DNA of 64,000 bases, from NCBI RefSeq assembly GCF_001580545.1, contig NZ_LRBG01000037.1, positions 186,001-250,000 on the forward strand. Direction: 5' to 3'. Shown in pieces: positions 43,138 to 52,524 of this stretch. Source of the DNA: Paraburkholderia monticola (GTDB lineage: Bacteria > Pseudomonadota > Gammaproteobacteria > Burkholderiales > Burkholderiaceae). The position numbers and the translations under genes were made by a program. Position 1 is the stretch's first letter. Each line of letters opens with the position of its first letter. The notes under the pieces are model-generated. The model made no database searches. It was given only the letters and a program-made list of their open reading frames with translations, and had not been told where the DNA came from.

Positions 43138-44097
43138 ATGACTGGTAAGGTAAAAGTGGCGATCATCGGGTCCGGCAACATCGGCACCGACCTGATGATC
43201 AAGGTGATGCGCAATAGCCGGCACCTCGAAATGAGCGCGATGGTCGGCGTCGATCCGCAATCGGACGGACTCGCGCGCGCGAGCCGGCTCGGCGTGACGA
43301 CGACCGCCGAGGGTCTCGACGGGCTGCTGAAGCTCGATCTGTTCAACGACATCGACATAGTTTTCGATGCGACGTCGGCCGGCGCGCATCGGCGCCATAA
43401 CGACGTGCTGCAGCAGCACGGCGTGCAGGTGATCGACCTGACGCCCGCGGCGATCGGGCCATACGTGATCCCGGCGATCAACCTCGAAGCCGAGAACGCG
43501 ACCAACATGAACATGGTCACCTGCGGCGGCCAGGCGACCATTCCGATCGTCGCGGCGGTGTCGCGCGTCACGAAGGTGCACTACGCCGAGATCGTCGCCT
43601 CGATCGCGAGCAAATCGGCGGGGCCCGGCACGCGCGCGAACATCGACGAATTCACCGAGACCACGCGCAGCGCGATCGAAACGCTCGGCGGCGCCACGCG
43701 CGGCAAGGCGATCATCGTGCTGAACCCCGCCGAGCCACCGCTGATCATGCGCGACACCGTGTTCGTGCTGTCCGACCTCGTCGATCAGCAAGCGATCGAA
43801 GACAGCATCGCGCGCATGGTCGCGAGCGTGCAGGCCTATGTGCCTGGCTACCGGCTGAAGCAGAAGGTGCAATTCGACGTGATCTCGCCCGAGCAGCCGT
43901 TGAACGTGCCGGGCATCGGTCCGAAACATGGCCTGAAGACCTCGGTGTTTCTCGAAGTGGAAGGCGCGGCTCACTATCTGCCCGCGTACGCGGGCAATCT
44001 CGACATCATGACGTCGGCCGCGCTCGCGTGCGCCGACATGATGGCGCGCCGCCGCATCGCAGCCGGTATCGCGCGTGGACACAAGGAGGCAGCGTAA
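43138..44097 (+). CDS. dmpF: Acetaldehyde dehydrogenase (acylating)
   Basis: 319 residues. Rossmann motif AIIGSGNIGTDLM, and catalytic Cys in NMVTCGGQATIPIV. It converts acetaldehyde to acetyl-CoA and works in a channelled complex with the aldolase. The ATG at 43138 follows GGAG by 5 bases; a GTG two codons earlier is less likely. Its stop overlaps the aldolase start by one base (TAATG). Confidence 0.94.
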   Translation: MTGKVKVAIIGSGNIGTDLMIKVMRNSRHLEMSAMVGVDPQSDGLARASRLGVTTTAEGLDGLLKLDLFNDIDIVFDATSAGAHRRHNDVLQQHGVQVIDLTPAAIGPYVIPAINLEAENATNMNMVTCGGQATIPIVAAVSRVTKVHYAEIVASIASKSAGPGTRANIDEFTETTRSAIETLGGATRGKAIIVLNPAEPPLIMRDTVFVLSDLVDQQAIEDSIARMVASVQAYVPGYRLKQKVQFDVISPEQPLNVPGIGPKHGLKTSVFLEVEGAAHYLPAYAGNLDIMTSAALACADMMARRRIAAGIARGHKEAA

Positions 44098-45161
44098 TGA
44101 CTACGATCGACAAGAAGCTCTATATCTCCGACGTCACGCTGCGTGACGGCAGCCACGCGATTCGCCATCAGTACCGCATCGCGCATGTGAAGGCGATTGC
44201 AGCGGCGCTCGATCAGGCGGGCGTCGACAGCATCGAGGTCGCGCACGGCGATGGCGTCGAAGGGTCGAGTTTCAACTACGGCTTCGGCGCGCATAGCGAC
44301 GTCGAGTGGATCGCCGCCGCGGCCGAAAGCGTGAAGACGGCGAAGATCGCGACGTTGCTGATTCCCGGCATCGGTACGATGCACGATCTGCGCAACGCAT
44401 ACGATGCCGGCGCGCGTGTCGTACGGGTCGCCACGCATTGCACCGAAGCGGACGTGTCGCGTCAGCATCTCGAGTTCGCGCGCGAACTCGGCATGGACCC
44501 GGTCGGCTTCCTGATGATGAGCCATATGACGACGCCGCAACAGCTCGCCGCGCAGGCGAAGCTGATGGAGAGCTATGGCGCGAGCTGCGTGTATGTGGTC
44601 GACTCAGGCGGCGCGCTCGGCATGAACGAGATTCGCGACCGCTTCCGCGCGTTCAAGGACGTGTTGAAGCCCGAGACGCAAACCGGCATGCATGCGCATC
44701 ACAATCTCAGTCTCGGCGTGGCGAATTCGCTGATCGCGGTGGAGGAAGGGTGCGACCGCATCGATGCGTCGCTGGCGGGTATGGGCGCCGGTGCGGGCAA
44801 CGCGCCGCTCGAGGTGTTCATCGCGGCGGCCGAGCGGCAAGGGTGGAATCATGGCTGCGATCTGTATCGCCTGATGGATGCTGCCGACGATCTCGTGCGG
44901 CCGCTGCAGGATCGGCCGGTGCGCGTCGATCGTGAGACGCTTGCGCTCGGTTATGCCGGAGTGTATTCGAGCTTCCTGCGGCACGCGGAGATTGCGGCGA
45001 GCAAGTATGGGCTCAAGACCGTCGATATTCTGGTCGAGTTGGGACGCCGCAAGATGGTGGGCGGGCAGGAGGATATGATCGTCGACGTTGCGCTCGATTT
45101 ATTGAAGCGCAACGCGCATGAAGCGGTGCGGGTCGAGCCGACGATGACCGAGGCGGGTTGA
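44097..45161 (+). CDS. dmpG: 4-hydroxy-2-oxovalerate aldolase
   Basis: 354 residues. The DVTLRDGSHAIRHQY start holds the metal Asp and catalytic Arg of HMG-CoA-lyase-like TIM barrels, and MHAHHNLSLGVANS holds the His pair. It splits 4-hydroxy-2-oxovalerate to pyruvate and acetaldehyde, which is passed to the dehydrogenase. Last gene of the five-gene operon. Confidence 0.94.
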   Translation: MTTIDKKLYISDVTLRDGSHAIRHQYRIAHVKAIAAALDQAGVDSIEVAHGDGVEGSSFNYGFGAHSDVEWIAAAAESVKTAKIATLLIPGIGTMHDLRNAYDAGARVVRVATHCTEADVSRQHLEFARELGMDPVGFLMMSHMTTPQQLAAQAKLMESYGASCVYVVDSGGALGMNEIRDRFRAFKDVLKPETQTGMHAHHNLSLGVANSLIAVEEGCDRIDASLAGMGAGAGNAPLEVFIAAAERQGWNHGCDLYRLMDAADDLVRPLQDRPVRVDRETLALGYAGVYSSFLRHAEIAASKYGLKTVDILVELGRRKMVGGQEDMIVDVALDLLKRNAHEAVRVEPTMTEAG

Positions 45162-45177
45162 TATAACAGGAGCAAAG

Positions 45178-45200
45178 GCGGCTTTCCTCGTGAAAGCCGC
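45178..45200. terminator. Terminator-like hairpin between convergent operons
   Basis: Perfect 9-bp stem GCGGCTTTC / GAAAGCCGC with a CTCGT loop, 17 bp after the aldolase stop and 6 bp from the stop of the convergent hydrolase gene. On the minus strand it is followed by CTTTGCT. Probably serves both operons. Confidence 0.55.
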
Positions 45201-45206
45201 GTCGCA

Positions 45207-46079
45207 TCAAACAGCGTTGTTGATCAACTCCACCACCGCCTCATACAACCCACTCCCCCGCTGCGCCAACTCGTTCACGAGATTGAAGTGATTCGAATGC
45301 GTATTGGCCACGAGCGATACCGGCAATCCCCGCCGACTGACGTCCTCGTGAAACTGCAGTGTCTGGTTCCTGAACCCCGTCGTTTCGAGTCCCCCCACCG
45401 ATAACACCAACGGGGGCGCCGTTTCCGGCAGACACAACGCCGGGCTCAATGACGCGGCCTGATCCGGATACAGCCGCAGCCATTCGTTGACGTTGATATC
45501 GCACAGCGGCCGAATATCGAACAACCCGCTCAGCGCGACAACGCCCTTGATCACATCCCGAGGCAGATTGAAGCGCGCCTGCCAGTCGTCCGCGTACAGC
45601 ATCCCGACCAGATGCCCGCCCGCCGAACTGCCGCACACGTGGATACGCAGCGGATCGATCCCATATGCGCCGCCGTGCCGATACAACCACGCAATCGCGC
45701 TACGCACCTCTCGCACCACTTCCGCGAGCGTCGCCTCGGGCAGCAGCGTGTATTCGACCACCGCGACGGCGATACCCGCCTGCGTGAGCGCAGCCGCCAT
45801 CGAACAGGCGTCCTCCTTGCGTTGCGAGCGCCAGTAGCCGCCGTGAATGTAGACGAACACAGGCGCCGGCTGCACGGCCGCGGCTGCCGGGAAAATATCG
45901 ATGCGCTCAGCCTGCCCCATGCCGTACTGAAGATCGAGTATGCCCACACAGCGCTGCCGCGAAGCCAGCGCAAGCGATGCATACGTCCGCATCTCGGCAT
46001 CGAAATCGCTCACCGACGCACGCGCGTTGTACTGCACCGTGCGTTCGGCGAGATCGGCGAAAGTCAGATCGAACGGCAT
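45207..46079 (-). CDS. Alpha/beta hydrolase, kynurenine formamidase-like
   Basis: 290 residues. Oxyanion motif HGGYW, nucleophile Ser in GSSAGG, catalytic His in NTHSNHFN near the C-terminus. The N-terminal YNARASVSDFD is like AFMID/arylformamidase proteins. In this setting N-formylkynurenine or a related amide is an attractive substrate because the same operon degrades 3-hydroxyanthranilate. No kynurenine hydroxylase or kynureninase gene is in the window. Last gene of the long minus-strand operon. Confidence 0.78.
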   Translation of the reverse strand: MPFDLTFADLAERTVQYNARASVSDFDAEMRTYASLALASRQRCVGILDLQYGMGQAERIDIFPAAAAVQPAPVFVYIHGGYWRSQRKEDACSMAAALTQAGIAVAVVEYTLLPEATLAEVVREVRSAIAWLYRHGGAYGIDPLRIHVCGSSAGGHLVGMLYADDWQARFNLPRDVIKGVVALSGLFDIRPLCDINVNEWLRLYPDQAASLSPALCLPETAPPLVLSVGGLETTGFRNQTLQFHEDVSRRGLPVSLVANTHSNHFNLVNELAQRGSGLYEAVVELINNAV

Positions 46080-46165
46080 GAAACGTCCCTATGAAAAAAG
46101 CCGCACATGCAGCGAATGCTCCAGGTGCGGCAACGAAAGCGCTGAGGACCAGGCGGCCCGTCAGT

Positions 46166-46876
46166 CTAGATACTCAAATGCGCATGCAACGCGTCCGCCT
46201 CTGCGCTCAATTGCGCGGACGTACCCTGCCACACCACCTTGCCCTTCGACATCACGTAGTGATAATCCGCGATCGCAAGCTGAGAGGCCAGGTTTTTATC
46301 GATGCACAAAATTGCGAGCCCGGTTTTCTTCAACTCGGCAAGGCACTTCCAGATCTCCTCGCGAATCAGCGGCGCGAGTCCCTCGGTCGCTTCGTCGAGA
46401 ATCAGCAGGCGTGGGTTCGTCATCAGCGCGCGGCCGATCGCGAGCATCTGCTGTTCGCCGCCCGACAATGCCGAGCCCAGATTGCGCGCGCGTTCCTCGA
46501 GACGCGGAAACAGCCGATAGACACGTTCGAGCGTCCACGCGCCGCCGGGCCGCTCGACGTGACGCGCGGTCGCCACGAGATTCTCGCGCACGGTCAAAGT
46601 CGGGAAGATGTGTCGCCCTTCGGGCACGAGGCCGATGCCCGCGCGCGCGATGCGGTACGCGGGCGCGCTGTCGATCGGCTGGCCCGCCATGCGTATCGAG
46701 CCGCGCCGCGACTTCAGCAGACCGGCGATCGATTTGACCGTGGTCGACTTGCCCATGCCGTTACGCCCGAGCATCGTGACGAACTGGCCATCGTCGATCG
46801 TCAGCTCGACGCCGAACAGTGCCTGGCTGCGGCCATAAAACGCTTCGAGCGAAGCGACTTCGAGCAGGCGGCTCAT
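46166..46876 (-). CDS. livF: Branched-chain-type ABC transporter ATPase, LivF
   Basis: 236 residues. Walker A GRNGMGKS at 37-44, signature LSGGEQQMLAIGRAL, Walker B LLILDEATEGL. One of two ATPases of a Liv/HAAT transporter. The start overlaps the livG stop by four bases. In aromatic operons these systems often carry aromatic acids rather than leucine. Confidence 0.92.
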   Translation of the reverse strand: MSRLLEVASLEAFYGRSQALFGVELTIDDGQFVTMLGRNGMGKSTTVKSIAGLLKSRRGSIRMAGQPIDSAPAYRIARAGIGLVPEGRHIFPTLTVRENLVATARHVERPGGAWTLERVYRLFPRLEERARNLGSALSGGEQQMLAIGRALMTNPRLLILDEATEGLAPLIREEIWKCLAELKKTGLAILCIDKNLASQLAIADYHYVMSKGKVVWQGTSAQLSAEADALHAHLSI

Positions 46877-47646
46877 GCAATGCTCCCTGACAGATTCGAC
46901 TGCGACTGCTCGTCGCCGAGGTAGGCCGCACGCACGGCGGCGTTCGCGCGGATTTCGCCGGGCGTGCCGGTCGCGAGCGCCTTGCCATAAACCAGCACCG
47001 TGATGCGATCGGCCAGCGCGAACACCGCGTCCATGTCGTGCTCGACCAGCAGCATCGCGTGCGTGCCCTTCAGGGCCTGCAATTGCGCGGTCATCTGCAT
47101 GGTTTCGGCCTGGCTCATGCCGGCCATCGGTTCGTCGAGCAACAGCAGTTGCGGTCGGCTCGCGAGCGCCATCGCGAGTTCGAGCTGACGGTGCTCGCCA
47201 TGCGCCATCTCGGCCACGCAGACGTCCGCCTGTGCGGCGAGCCCGGTCTGTTCGAGCAGCGCGAGTGCGTCGTCGCGTAGCTCGCGCCGCGCGGCCAGGC
47301 GCCCCCAGCAGTTGAAGCGCGACGCGCGCTGAGCATTGACCGCGAGCAGTACGTTCTCGAGCGCCGTGTATTCGGGCAGCACGGACGTGATCTGATAGGA
47401 GCGCGCGAGTCCGAGCCGCGCGCGTCGCTCGACGCTCAAATGCGTGACGTCCTCGCCCGCGAAACGGATCGTGCCGGCGTCGGGCATCAACTCGCCGGCC
47501 AGTTGACCGATCAGTGTGGTTTTGCCCGCGCCGTTCGGTCCGATCACCGCGTGGATTTCGCCGCGCTCGACCGTCACGCTGAAGTGGTCGGTCGCCGTGA
47601 AGCCGCCGTAGCGCTTCACCAGTCCTTGCACCTGCAACAGGCTCAT
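46873..47646 (-). CDS. livG: Branched-chain-type ABC transporter ATPase, LivG
   Basis: 257 residues. Walker A GPNGAGKT at 36-43, the ABC signature replaced by MAHGEHRQLELAMALA as common in LivG, Walker B LLLLDEPMAG. Four-base overlaps with livM and livF. Works with LivF under the LivHM channel. Confidence 0.92.
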   Translation of the reverse strand: MSLLQVQGLVKRYGGFTATDHFSVTVERGEIHAVIGPNGAGKTTLIGQLAGELMPDAGTIRFAGEDVTHLSVERRARLGLARSYQITSVLPEYTALENVLLAVNAQRASRFNCWGRLAARRELRDDALALLEQTGLAAQADVCVAEMAHGEHRQLELAMALASRPQLLLLDEPMAGMSQAETMQMTAQLQALKGTHAMLLVEHDMDAVFALADRITVLVYGKALATGTPGEIRANAAVRAAYLGDEQSQSNLSGSIA

Positions 47647-48695
47647 CGCGCACCTCCTTGCGCCGCACGATTGCGCTCACGGCGCTCGCGACGTGCATCG
47701 AGCGCATACGCGAGCCCGATCAAACCGCGCCGGCTCAGCAGCACCGCGATGACGATCAGCGGCCCCATCACCAGCATCCAGTGTTCGGTGACGCTCTTCA
47801 AGCCTTCTTCGAGCAGCACCATCACGAGCGTGCCGATCAGCGGCCCGACGAAGCTGCCCGCGCCGCCGATCACGACCATCACGATCAGATCGCCCGACAT
47901 CGTCCACGACATATAGGAAGGCGCGACGAACTGCGTGAGGTTCGCAAACAGCATGCCCGCGACCCCGCACAGCATCGCCGCGACCACGTACACCGCGAGC
48001 TTCACGCGCACGGTCGGTACGCCGAGCGCGCGCATGCGGCGTTCGTTGATGCGGATGCCGCCGAGCGTCATGCCCGCAGCGCTCTTCAGGAAACGCCGGC
48101 CGAACAGCAGCAGCGCGATCAGCAGCCCCACCGCCACGTAGTAGAGCGTCACCGGGTCGCCGAGCGAGACAGCGCCCAAGCGGCTTGCGCTCGCGAGCGC
48201 GAAACCGTCGTCGCCGCCGTACTCGCGCAGGCTCACCGCGAAGAAATAGAACATCTGCGCAAACGCGAGCGTGATCATGATGAAGGCGATGCCGCTCGTG
48301 CGCAGCGCGATCGCGCCGGTCACCACCGCGATGAGCGCGCACGCGGCGAGCGCGGTAGCCAGCTGCACCCAGCCGCTCGCGACGCCATGCTGCGCGAGCA
48401 CGCCGGTCGCGTACGCGCCAAGCCCGAAAAACAGCGCATGTCCAAAGCTGACGAGGCCGCCGACGCCAAGCATCAGATCGAGCGACAGCGCCGCGATCGC
48501 CAGCACCGCGATGCGCGCGAACAGCACGACGAGAAACGGCTGGGCGGTCAACGCCGCATACGCGGGTAACGCCAGCAGCAGCACGGCGAGCAACCAGCCG
48601 AACCGGTCGACGTAACTCGCGCGACAACCGGTGGCGGCGCCCGCTGCGTCTTGCGCGCGCGTCGCGCGGCTCGCGGAAACAGAAGAAGGCATCAT
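47643..48695 (-). CDS. livM: Branched-chain-type ABC transporter permease, LivM
   Basis: 350 residues, about ten spans, with the LivM motif LGVGGLVSFGHALFFGLGAY and EAA-like loop FLKSAAGMTLGGIRINERRM. The first 30 residues are hydrophilic and may be partly untranslated if an internal start is used. It overlaps livG by four bases and follows livH by 7 bp. Confidence 0.92.
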   Translation of the reverse strand: MMPSSVSASRATRAQDAAGAATGCRASYVDRFGWLLAVLLLALPAYAALTAQPFLVVLFARIAVLAIAALSLDLMLGVGGLVSFGHALFFGLGAYATGVLAQHGVASGWVQLATALAACALIAVVTGAIALRTSGIAFIMITLAFAQMFYFFAVSLREYGGDDGFALASASRLGAVSLGDPVTLYYVAVGLLIALLLFGRRFLKSAAGMTLGGIRINERRMRALGVPTVRVKLAVYVVAAMLCGVAGMLFANLTQFVAPSYMSWTMSGDLIVMVVIGGAGSFVGPLIGTLVMVLLEEGLKSVTEHWMLVMGPLIVIAVLLSRRGLIGLAYALDARRERRERNRAAQGGAR

Positions 48696-48702
48696 GTCTG
48701 GC

Positions 48703-49632
48703 TCAGGAATGTTTGACGGGGAAGAGCCCCTGCGGACGCCAGGCGAGCACGAGCGCCATCAGGATATAAATCAGCATCGACGCGAGCGCGGGGCCGGCCG
48801 TATCGGCACTGCTGCGCTCGAGCACCATGCGCAGCAGCGCGGGCAGCAACGTGCGGCCGAGCGTATCGATGACGCCAACCAGCAGTGCGCCGAGAAACGC
48901 GCCACGGACCGAGCCGATGCCGCCGATCACGATGACGACCATCGTCAGAATCAGCACCGGCTCGCCCATGCCCGGCTGCACCGAGAGGATCGGCCCCGCG
49001 AGCAGACCCGCGATGCCGGCCAGTGCCGCCGCGACGCCGAACAGCACGGCGTTGAGCAGCACGACGTTCACGCCGAGCGCGGCGACCATGTCGCGATGTG
49101 TGGCGCCCGCGCGGATCAGCATGCCGATGCGCGTGCGATGAATCACGACATAGCAGCCCGCGGCGACCGCCAGGCCGACGACGACGATCAGCAGCCGGTA
49201 CGCCGGATAGTGCAGCCCGAACAGATCGACCGTGCCTGCCAGCGCGTCGGGCACTTCCATGTAGTAAGGCGACGGCCCCCAGATCGTGCGCGCCAGCTCG
49301 TTGAAGAACAGGATCAGCCCGAACGTCGCGAGCACCTGATCGAGGTGATGCCGCTGATACAGCCGCCGGAACACCACCGATTCGAGCAGCATGCCGAGCG
49401 CGATCAACGCGGCCACGACCGCGAGCGCGGCGAGCGCAAACGAGCCGCTGCCGTTATAGACCACCGCGCCGACGAACGCGCCCATCATGTACAACGAACC
49501 GTGCGCGAGATTGACGAAGTTCAGAATGCCGAAGACGAGCGTGAGCCCGGCCGCCATCAGAAACAGCAGCACGCCGAGCTGCAAGCCGTTCAGGCATTGC
49601 ATGACGAGCAACGTGAGATTCATCGCCGGCAT
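48703..49632 (-). CDS. livH: Branched-chain-type ABC transporter permease, LivH
   Basis: 309 residues, about eight spans; LNGLQLGVLLFLMAAGLTLV, LVFGILNFVNLAHGSLYMMG and the loop GMLIRAGATHRDMVAALGVN are LivH hallmarks. Starts at 49632 or three codons later at 49623; the sequence does not decide. It follows the binding-protein gene by 4 bp. Confidence 0.92.
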   Translation of the reverse strand: MPAMNLTLLVMQCLNGLQLGVLLFLMAAGLTLVFGILNFVNLAHGSLYMMGAFVGAVVYNGSGSFALAALAVVAALIALGMLLESVVFRRLYQRHHLDQVLATFGLILFFNELARTIWGPSPYYMEVPDALAGTVDLFGLHYPAYRLLIVVVGLAVAAGCYVVIHRTRIGMLIRAGATHRDMVAALGVNVVLLNAVLFGVAAALAGIAGLLAGPILSVQPGMGEPVLILTMVVIVIGGIGSVRGAFLGALLVGVIDTLGRTLLPALLRMVLERSSADTAGPALASMLIYILMALVLAWRPQGLFPVKHS

Positions 49633-49636
49633 CCGC

Positions 49637-50857
49637 TCAGTTCATCTTGCACTGCTGTGCAACGGGGTTGTTGACCTTCGGCACGATCGGACCTTTCGTT
49701 TCGAACGACGCACCGTTGGCCGTGCGCACCACGTCGACGCGATAGAACCCCGCGCGCGGGAACTGGTTCGCGTCGAAGCTGAACGGACCGCGCACCGACT
49801 GGAACTTCGCGGCAGCGAGCGCGCGGCGCAATGCCTGACTATCCGCAACGTTGCCCTTGAGCGACGTGACCGACGTGAGCGCCGTGTCGAGCAGCGTGGC
49901 CGCATCGTAGGATTGGGCCGCGTACATCGACGGCGGGCGGCCGTATTTCTTCGTGAAGGCCGCGACGAATTGCGCGTTCTGCGGATTCTGCAGATCCGGC
50001 GAATAGGGCGCGCTCGTAATGGCGCCCACCGCGAGTTCCTTCAGCGCGGGCAGCGTGGTGCCGTCGATCGTCGACACCGAGATCAGCGGAATCTTGCCGA
50101 GCAAGCCGGCCTGCCGATACTGCTTGACGAAGTTCACGCCCATGCCGCCAGGGTAGAACACATACACGGCATCCGGTTGCGCGGCCTGCAATTGCGACAG
50201 CTCGGCCGAATAGTCGGGCTGATTGACCTGCGTATAGACCTCGTCGACGATCGAGCCGCGATAGTCGCGCTTGAAGCCGGACACGGCATCGCGGCCCGCC
50301 TGGTAATTCGGCGCCATCACGTATACGCGCTTGTAGCCGAGATTCGTCACGAGCTGGCCGCCTGCTTCGTGCAACTCGTCGTTGTTCCACGACGTCGAGA
50401 AGAACAGCGGCGAGCAACCCGCGCCGGCCAGTTGCGTCGGCCCCGCGTTCGAGCCGATCAGCACCACGCCCGCGCTCGTCACCGGCTTGTGAATCGCCAT
50501 CATCACGTTCGAGAACGTGACGCCCGTGATGATCTTCACGCCGTCGCGGCTCATCAGCTGCTGCGCTTCCTGCAGCGCGAGGTCGGGCTTGAGCTGATCG
50601 TCCTGACGCAGCACCTGCACCGGCACGCCGCCGAGCTTGCCGCCCTTCTGCTCGATCGCGAGCATGAACGCGTCGTACTGGTCCTGACCGAGCGCGCCGC
50701 CCGGGCCCGACAGGGTGCCGATAAAGCCGATTTTCAGCGGAGCGGCATCGGCTGCGAAAACCGGCGCCGGCAATAACGCGGCGGCGCACAGCGCGCCCAG
50801 TAACCGGTGTGGGAAACCGCGGCGGCGCAACGAACGACGAACGGACGTAACGGTCAT
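49637..50857 (-). CDS. Liv-type periplasmic substrate-binding protein
   Basis: 406 residues, signal peptide to about residue 35 (PAPVFA), then family 6 binding protein sequence: IGFIGTLSGPGGALGQDQYD, a GVTFSNVMMAIHKP segment, and two late Cys (GAGCSPLF, QQCKMN). Such proteins in aromatic clusters bind benzoate-, aminobenzoate- or amide-like ligands. Between the enzyme genes of 3-hydroxyanthranilate breakdown and livHMGF; 3-hydroxyanthranilate, anthranilate or kynurenine is a reasonable guess. Confidence 0.9.
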   Translation of the reverse strand: MTVTSVRRSLRRRGFPHRLLGALCAAALLPAPVFAADAAPLKIGFIGTLSGPGGALGQDQYDAFMLAIEQKGGKLGGVPVQVLRQDDQLKPDLALQEAQQLMSRDGVKIITGVTFSNVMMAIHKPVTSAGVVLIGSNAGPTQLAGAGCSPLFFSTSWNNDELHEAGGQLVTNLGYKRVYVMAPNYQAGRDAVSGFKRDYRGSIVDEVYTQVNQPDYSAELSQLQAAQPDAVYVFYPGGMGVNFVKQYRQAGLLGKIPLISVSTIDGTTLPALKELAVGAITSAPYSPDLQNPQNAQFVAAFTKKYGRPPSMYAAQSYDAATLLDTALTSVTSLKGNVADSQALRRALAAAKFQSVRGPFSFDANQFPRAGFYRVDVVRTANGASFETKGPIVPKVNNPVAQQCKMN

Positions 50858-50916
50858 GTCAAAGTCCTGGCAAGCAATTGAGGTGTGGAGCGGGCGCGTC
50901 AATCGCGGATCAAACA

Positions 50917-51930
50917 TCAAATGGCGCGCTCGATGTCGAGACCGAAGAAGCGCTCGGCATTGCCCGCGCAGATGCTGGCGCGCTGCGGTTCGTCGAGCCA
51001 TTCGCTGCTGGCGACGAGCGCGCCGATCTGCTGCTCGCCGAGCGGAAACGGATGGTCCGAGCCGAGCATCACGCGCTCGGCGCCCATCACGTCGACGAGC
51101 AGACGCAGCGCGCGCGGATCGAACACCGCGCTGTCGACGTAAAAGCGATCGACGTACTCCGACGGCGGACGCGGGCAATCCTTGCGCACGATGTCGCGGC
51201 AACGCCAGGCGTTATCGACGCGGCCGAGCAGGAACGCAAAGCTGCCGCCGCCATGCGCGAACGCGAGCTTAAGCGTTCGCGGAATGCGCTCGAACGCGCC
51301 CGAGAGGATCAGCGACAGAATGCCGAGCTGCGTTTCCGCCGGCATCGCGACGAGCCACGGCAGCATCCATTGCTTCATGCGACCGTCGGTCATCATGTCC
51401 CACGGATGCACGAGCACCGGAATGTTCTCGAGCGCGCAATGCGTGAGGAAGCTCACGAGGTGCACGTCGTCGAGATCGCGCGGGCCGAGGTGATTGCCGA
51501 TCTGCACGCCGACGTGACCGGCCGCCTTCGCGCGGCTTGCTTCGCGGCATGCCAGATCGACGTCCTGCAACGGCACCTGTGCGAGCGCCTTCAGGCGCTT
51601 CGGCGCGTAGGCGCAGTGTTCGAGCGCGAGGTCGTTCATGCGCGCGGCCCAGTCGGCCGCGGCGCGCGCCTCGTAGCGGTAGCCGAACATGATCGGCGTC
51701 GCGCAGATGATCTGCGCCGCGACGCCGACGCGATCCAGTTCCTCGATGCGCGCGACCGGATTCCACAGCGCTTCGCGTACCGGACGGAAACTGCGCTCGC
51801 CGACCATGATGTTGCCGGTCTCGCCGCTCGCGTCGATCTGGAGCCACGGCGCGCTGGACGCATCCAGCCGGCTCGCGTCTTCCCGGCCGATGCGCGGGAA
51901 GAAATGCGAGTGCATGTCGATTTTCTTCAT
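50917..51930 (-). CDS. nbaD: 2-amino-3-carboxymuconate-6-semialdehyde decarboxylase (ACMSD)
   Basis: 337 residues, amidohydrolase fold. Metal ligands His7 and His9 (MHSHFF), His in VHPWDM and Asp in GSDHPF are typical of ACMSD. It removes CO2 from the ring-cleavage product of 3-hydroxyanthranilate to give 2-aminomuconate semialdehyde and so competes with spontaneous quinolinate formation. It lies 5 bp after the dioxygenase gene. Confidence 0.93.
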   Translation of the reverse strand: MKKIDMHSHFFPRIGREDASRLDASSAPWLQIDASGETGNIMVGERSFRPVREALWNPVARIEELDRVGVAAQIICATPIMFGYRYEARAAADWAARMNDLALEHCAYAPKRLKALAQVPLQDVDLACREASRAKAAGHVGVQIGNHLGPRDLDDVHLVSFLTHCALENIPVLVHPWDMMTDGRMKQWMLPWLVAMPAETQLGILSLILSGAFERIPRTLKLAFAHGGGSFAFLLGRVDNAWRCRDIVRKDCPRPPSEYVDRFYVDSAVFDPRALRLLVDVMGAERVMLGSDHPFPLGEQQIGALVASSEWLDEPQRASICAGNAERFFGLDIERAI

Positions 51931-51935
51931 GGAAT

Positions 51936-52469
51936 TCAATGGCCCTTGCCGCGATGCACGCGTCCGCAATGCGGACAGGTGCGCAGCTTCTCGTCGTTAT
52001 AGAAGGTGTCGAACAGCGGCGGCAGATCGGTCACGATGTTCAGCAGCTGGACTTCCGCGCGATGCACGAGGCCGCCGCAACCGTCGTCGCTGTCGCAATA
52101 CCATTCGAAGCCGTCGATCTGCCCCGCCGGACGCTGCCGCTCGATCACGAGGCATGCGCTGTCCGCCTCCGGGCGTTGCGGCGAATGCCGCACGTGCGGC
52201 GGCAGCAGCATCACATCGCCCTCGCGCAGCTCGACGCGTTCTTTCTTGCCGTCGATCCACAGATTCAGATAGGCGTTGCCGCGCAGTTGATAGAAGAACT
52301 CCTCGCTCGGGTCGTCGTGATAGTCGGTCCGATGATTCGGACCTCCGACGATCGTCACGATGAAATCGCGGTCCTGCCAGATCTGCTGATTGCCGACCGG
52401 CGGCCGGAGCAGATGCGCGTGCTCGTCGATCCAGCGCGACAGATTGAGCGGCGGCATGAAACGGGGCAT
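51936..52469 (-). CDS. nbaC: 3-hydroxyanthranilate 3,4-dioxygenase
   Basis: 177-residue cupin. The Fe(II) ligands known from the Cupriavidus enzyme, His51, Glu57 and His95, are at the same numbers here. The C-terminal rubredoxin-like iron site has Cys125 and Cys131, and Cys165 and Cys168: the first pair is spaced C-x5-C instead of the expected C-x2-C. It opens 3-hydroxyanthranilate to 2-amino-3-carboxymuconate semialdehyde. Start at 52469 after GGAGA; a second Met lies four codons on. Confidence 0.94.
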   Translation of the reverse strand: MPRFMPPLNLSRWIDEHAHLLRPPVGNQQIWQDRDFIVTIVGGPNHRTDYHDDPSEEFFYQLRGNAYLNLWIDGKKERVELREGDVMLLPPHVRHSPQRPEADSACLVIERQRPAGQIDGFEWYCDSDDGCGGLVHRAEVQLLNIVTDLPPLFDTFYNDEKLRTCPHCGRVHRGKGH

Positions 52470-52524
52470 CGAAAGTCTCCTGAAACGGCTGATGTGATGA
52501 GTGGCCAGGCGGGCCGCCGCTGAC

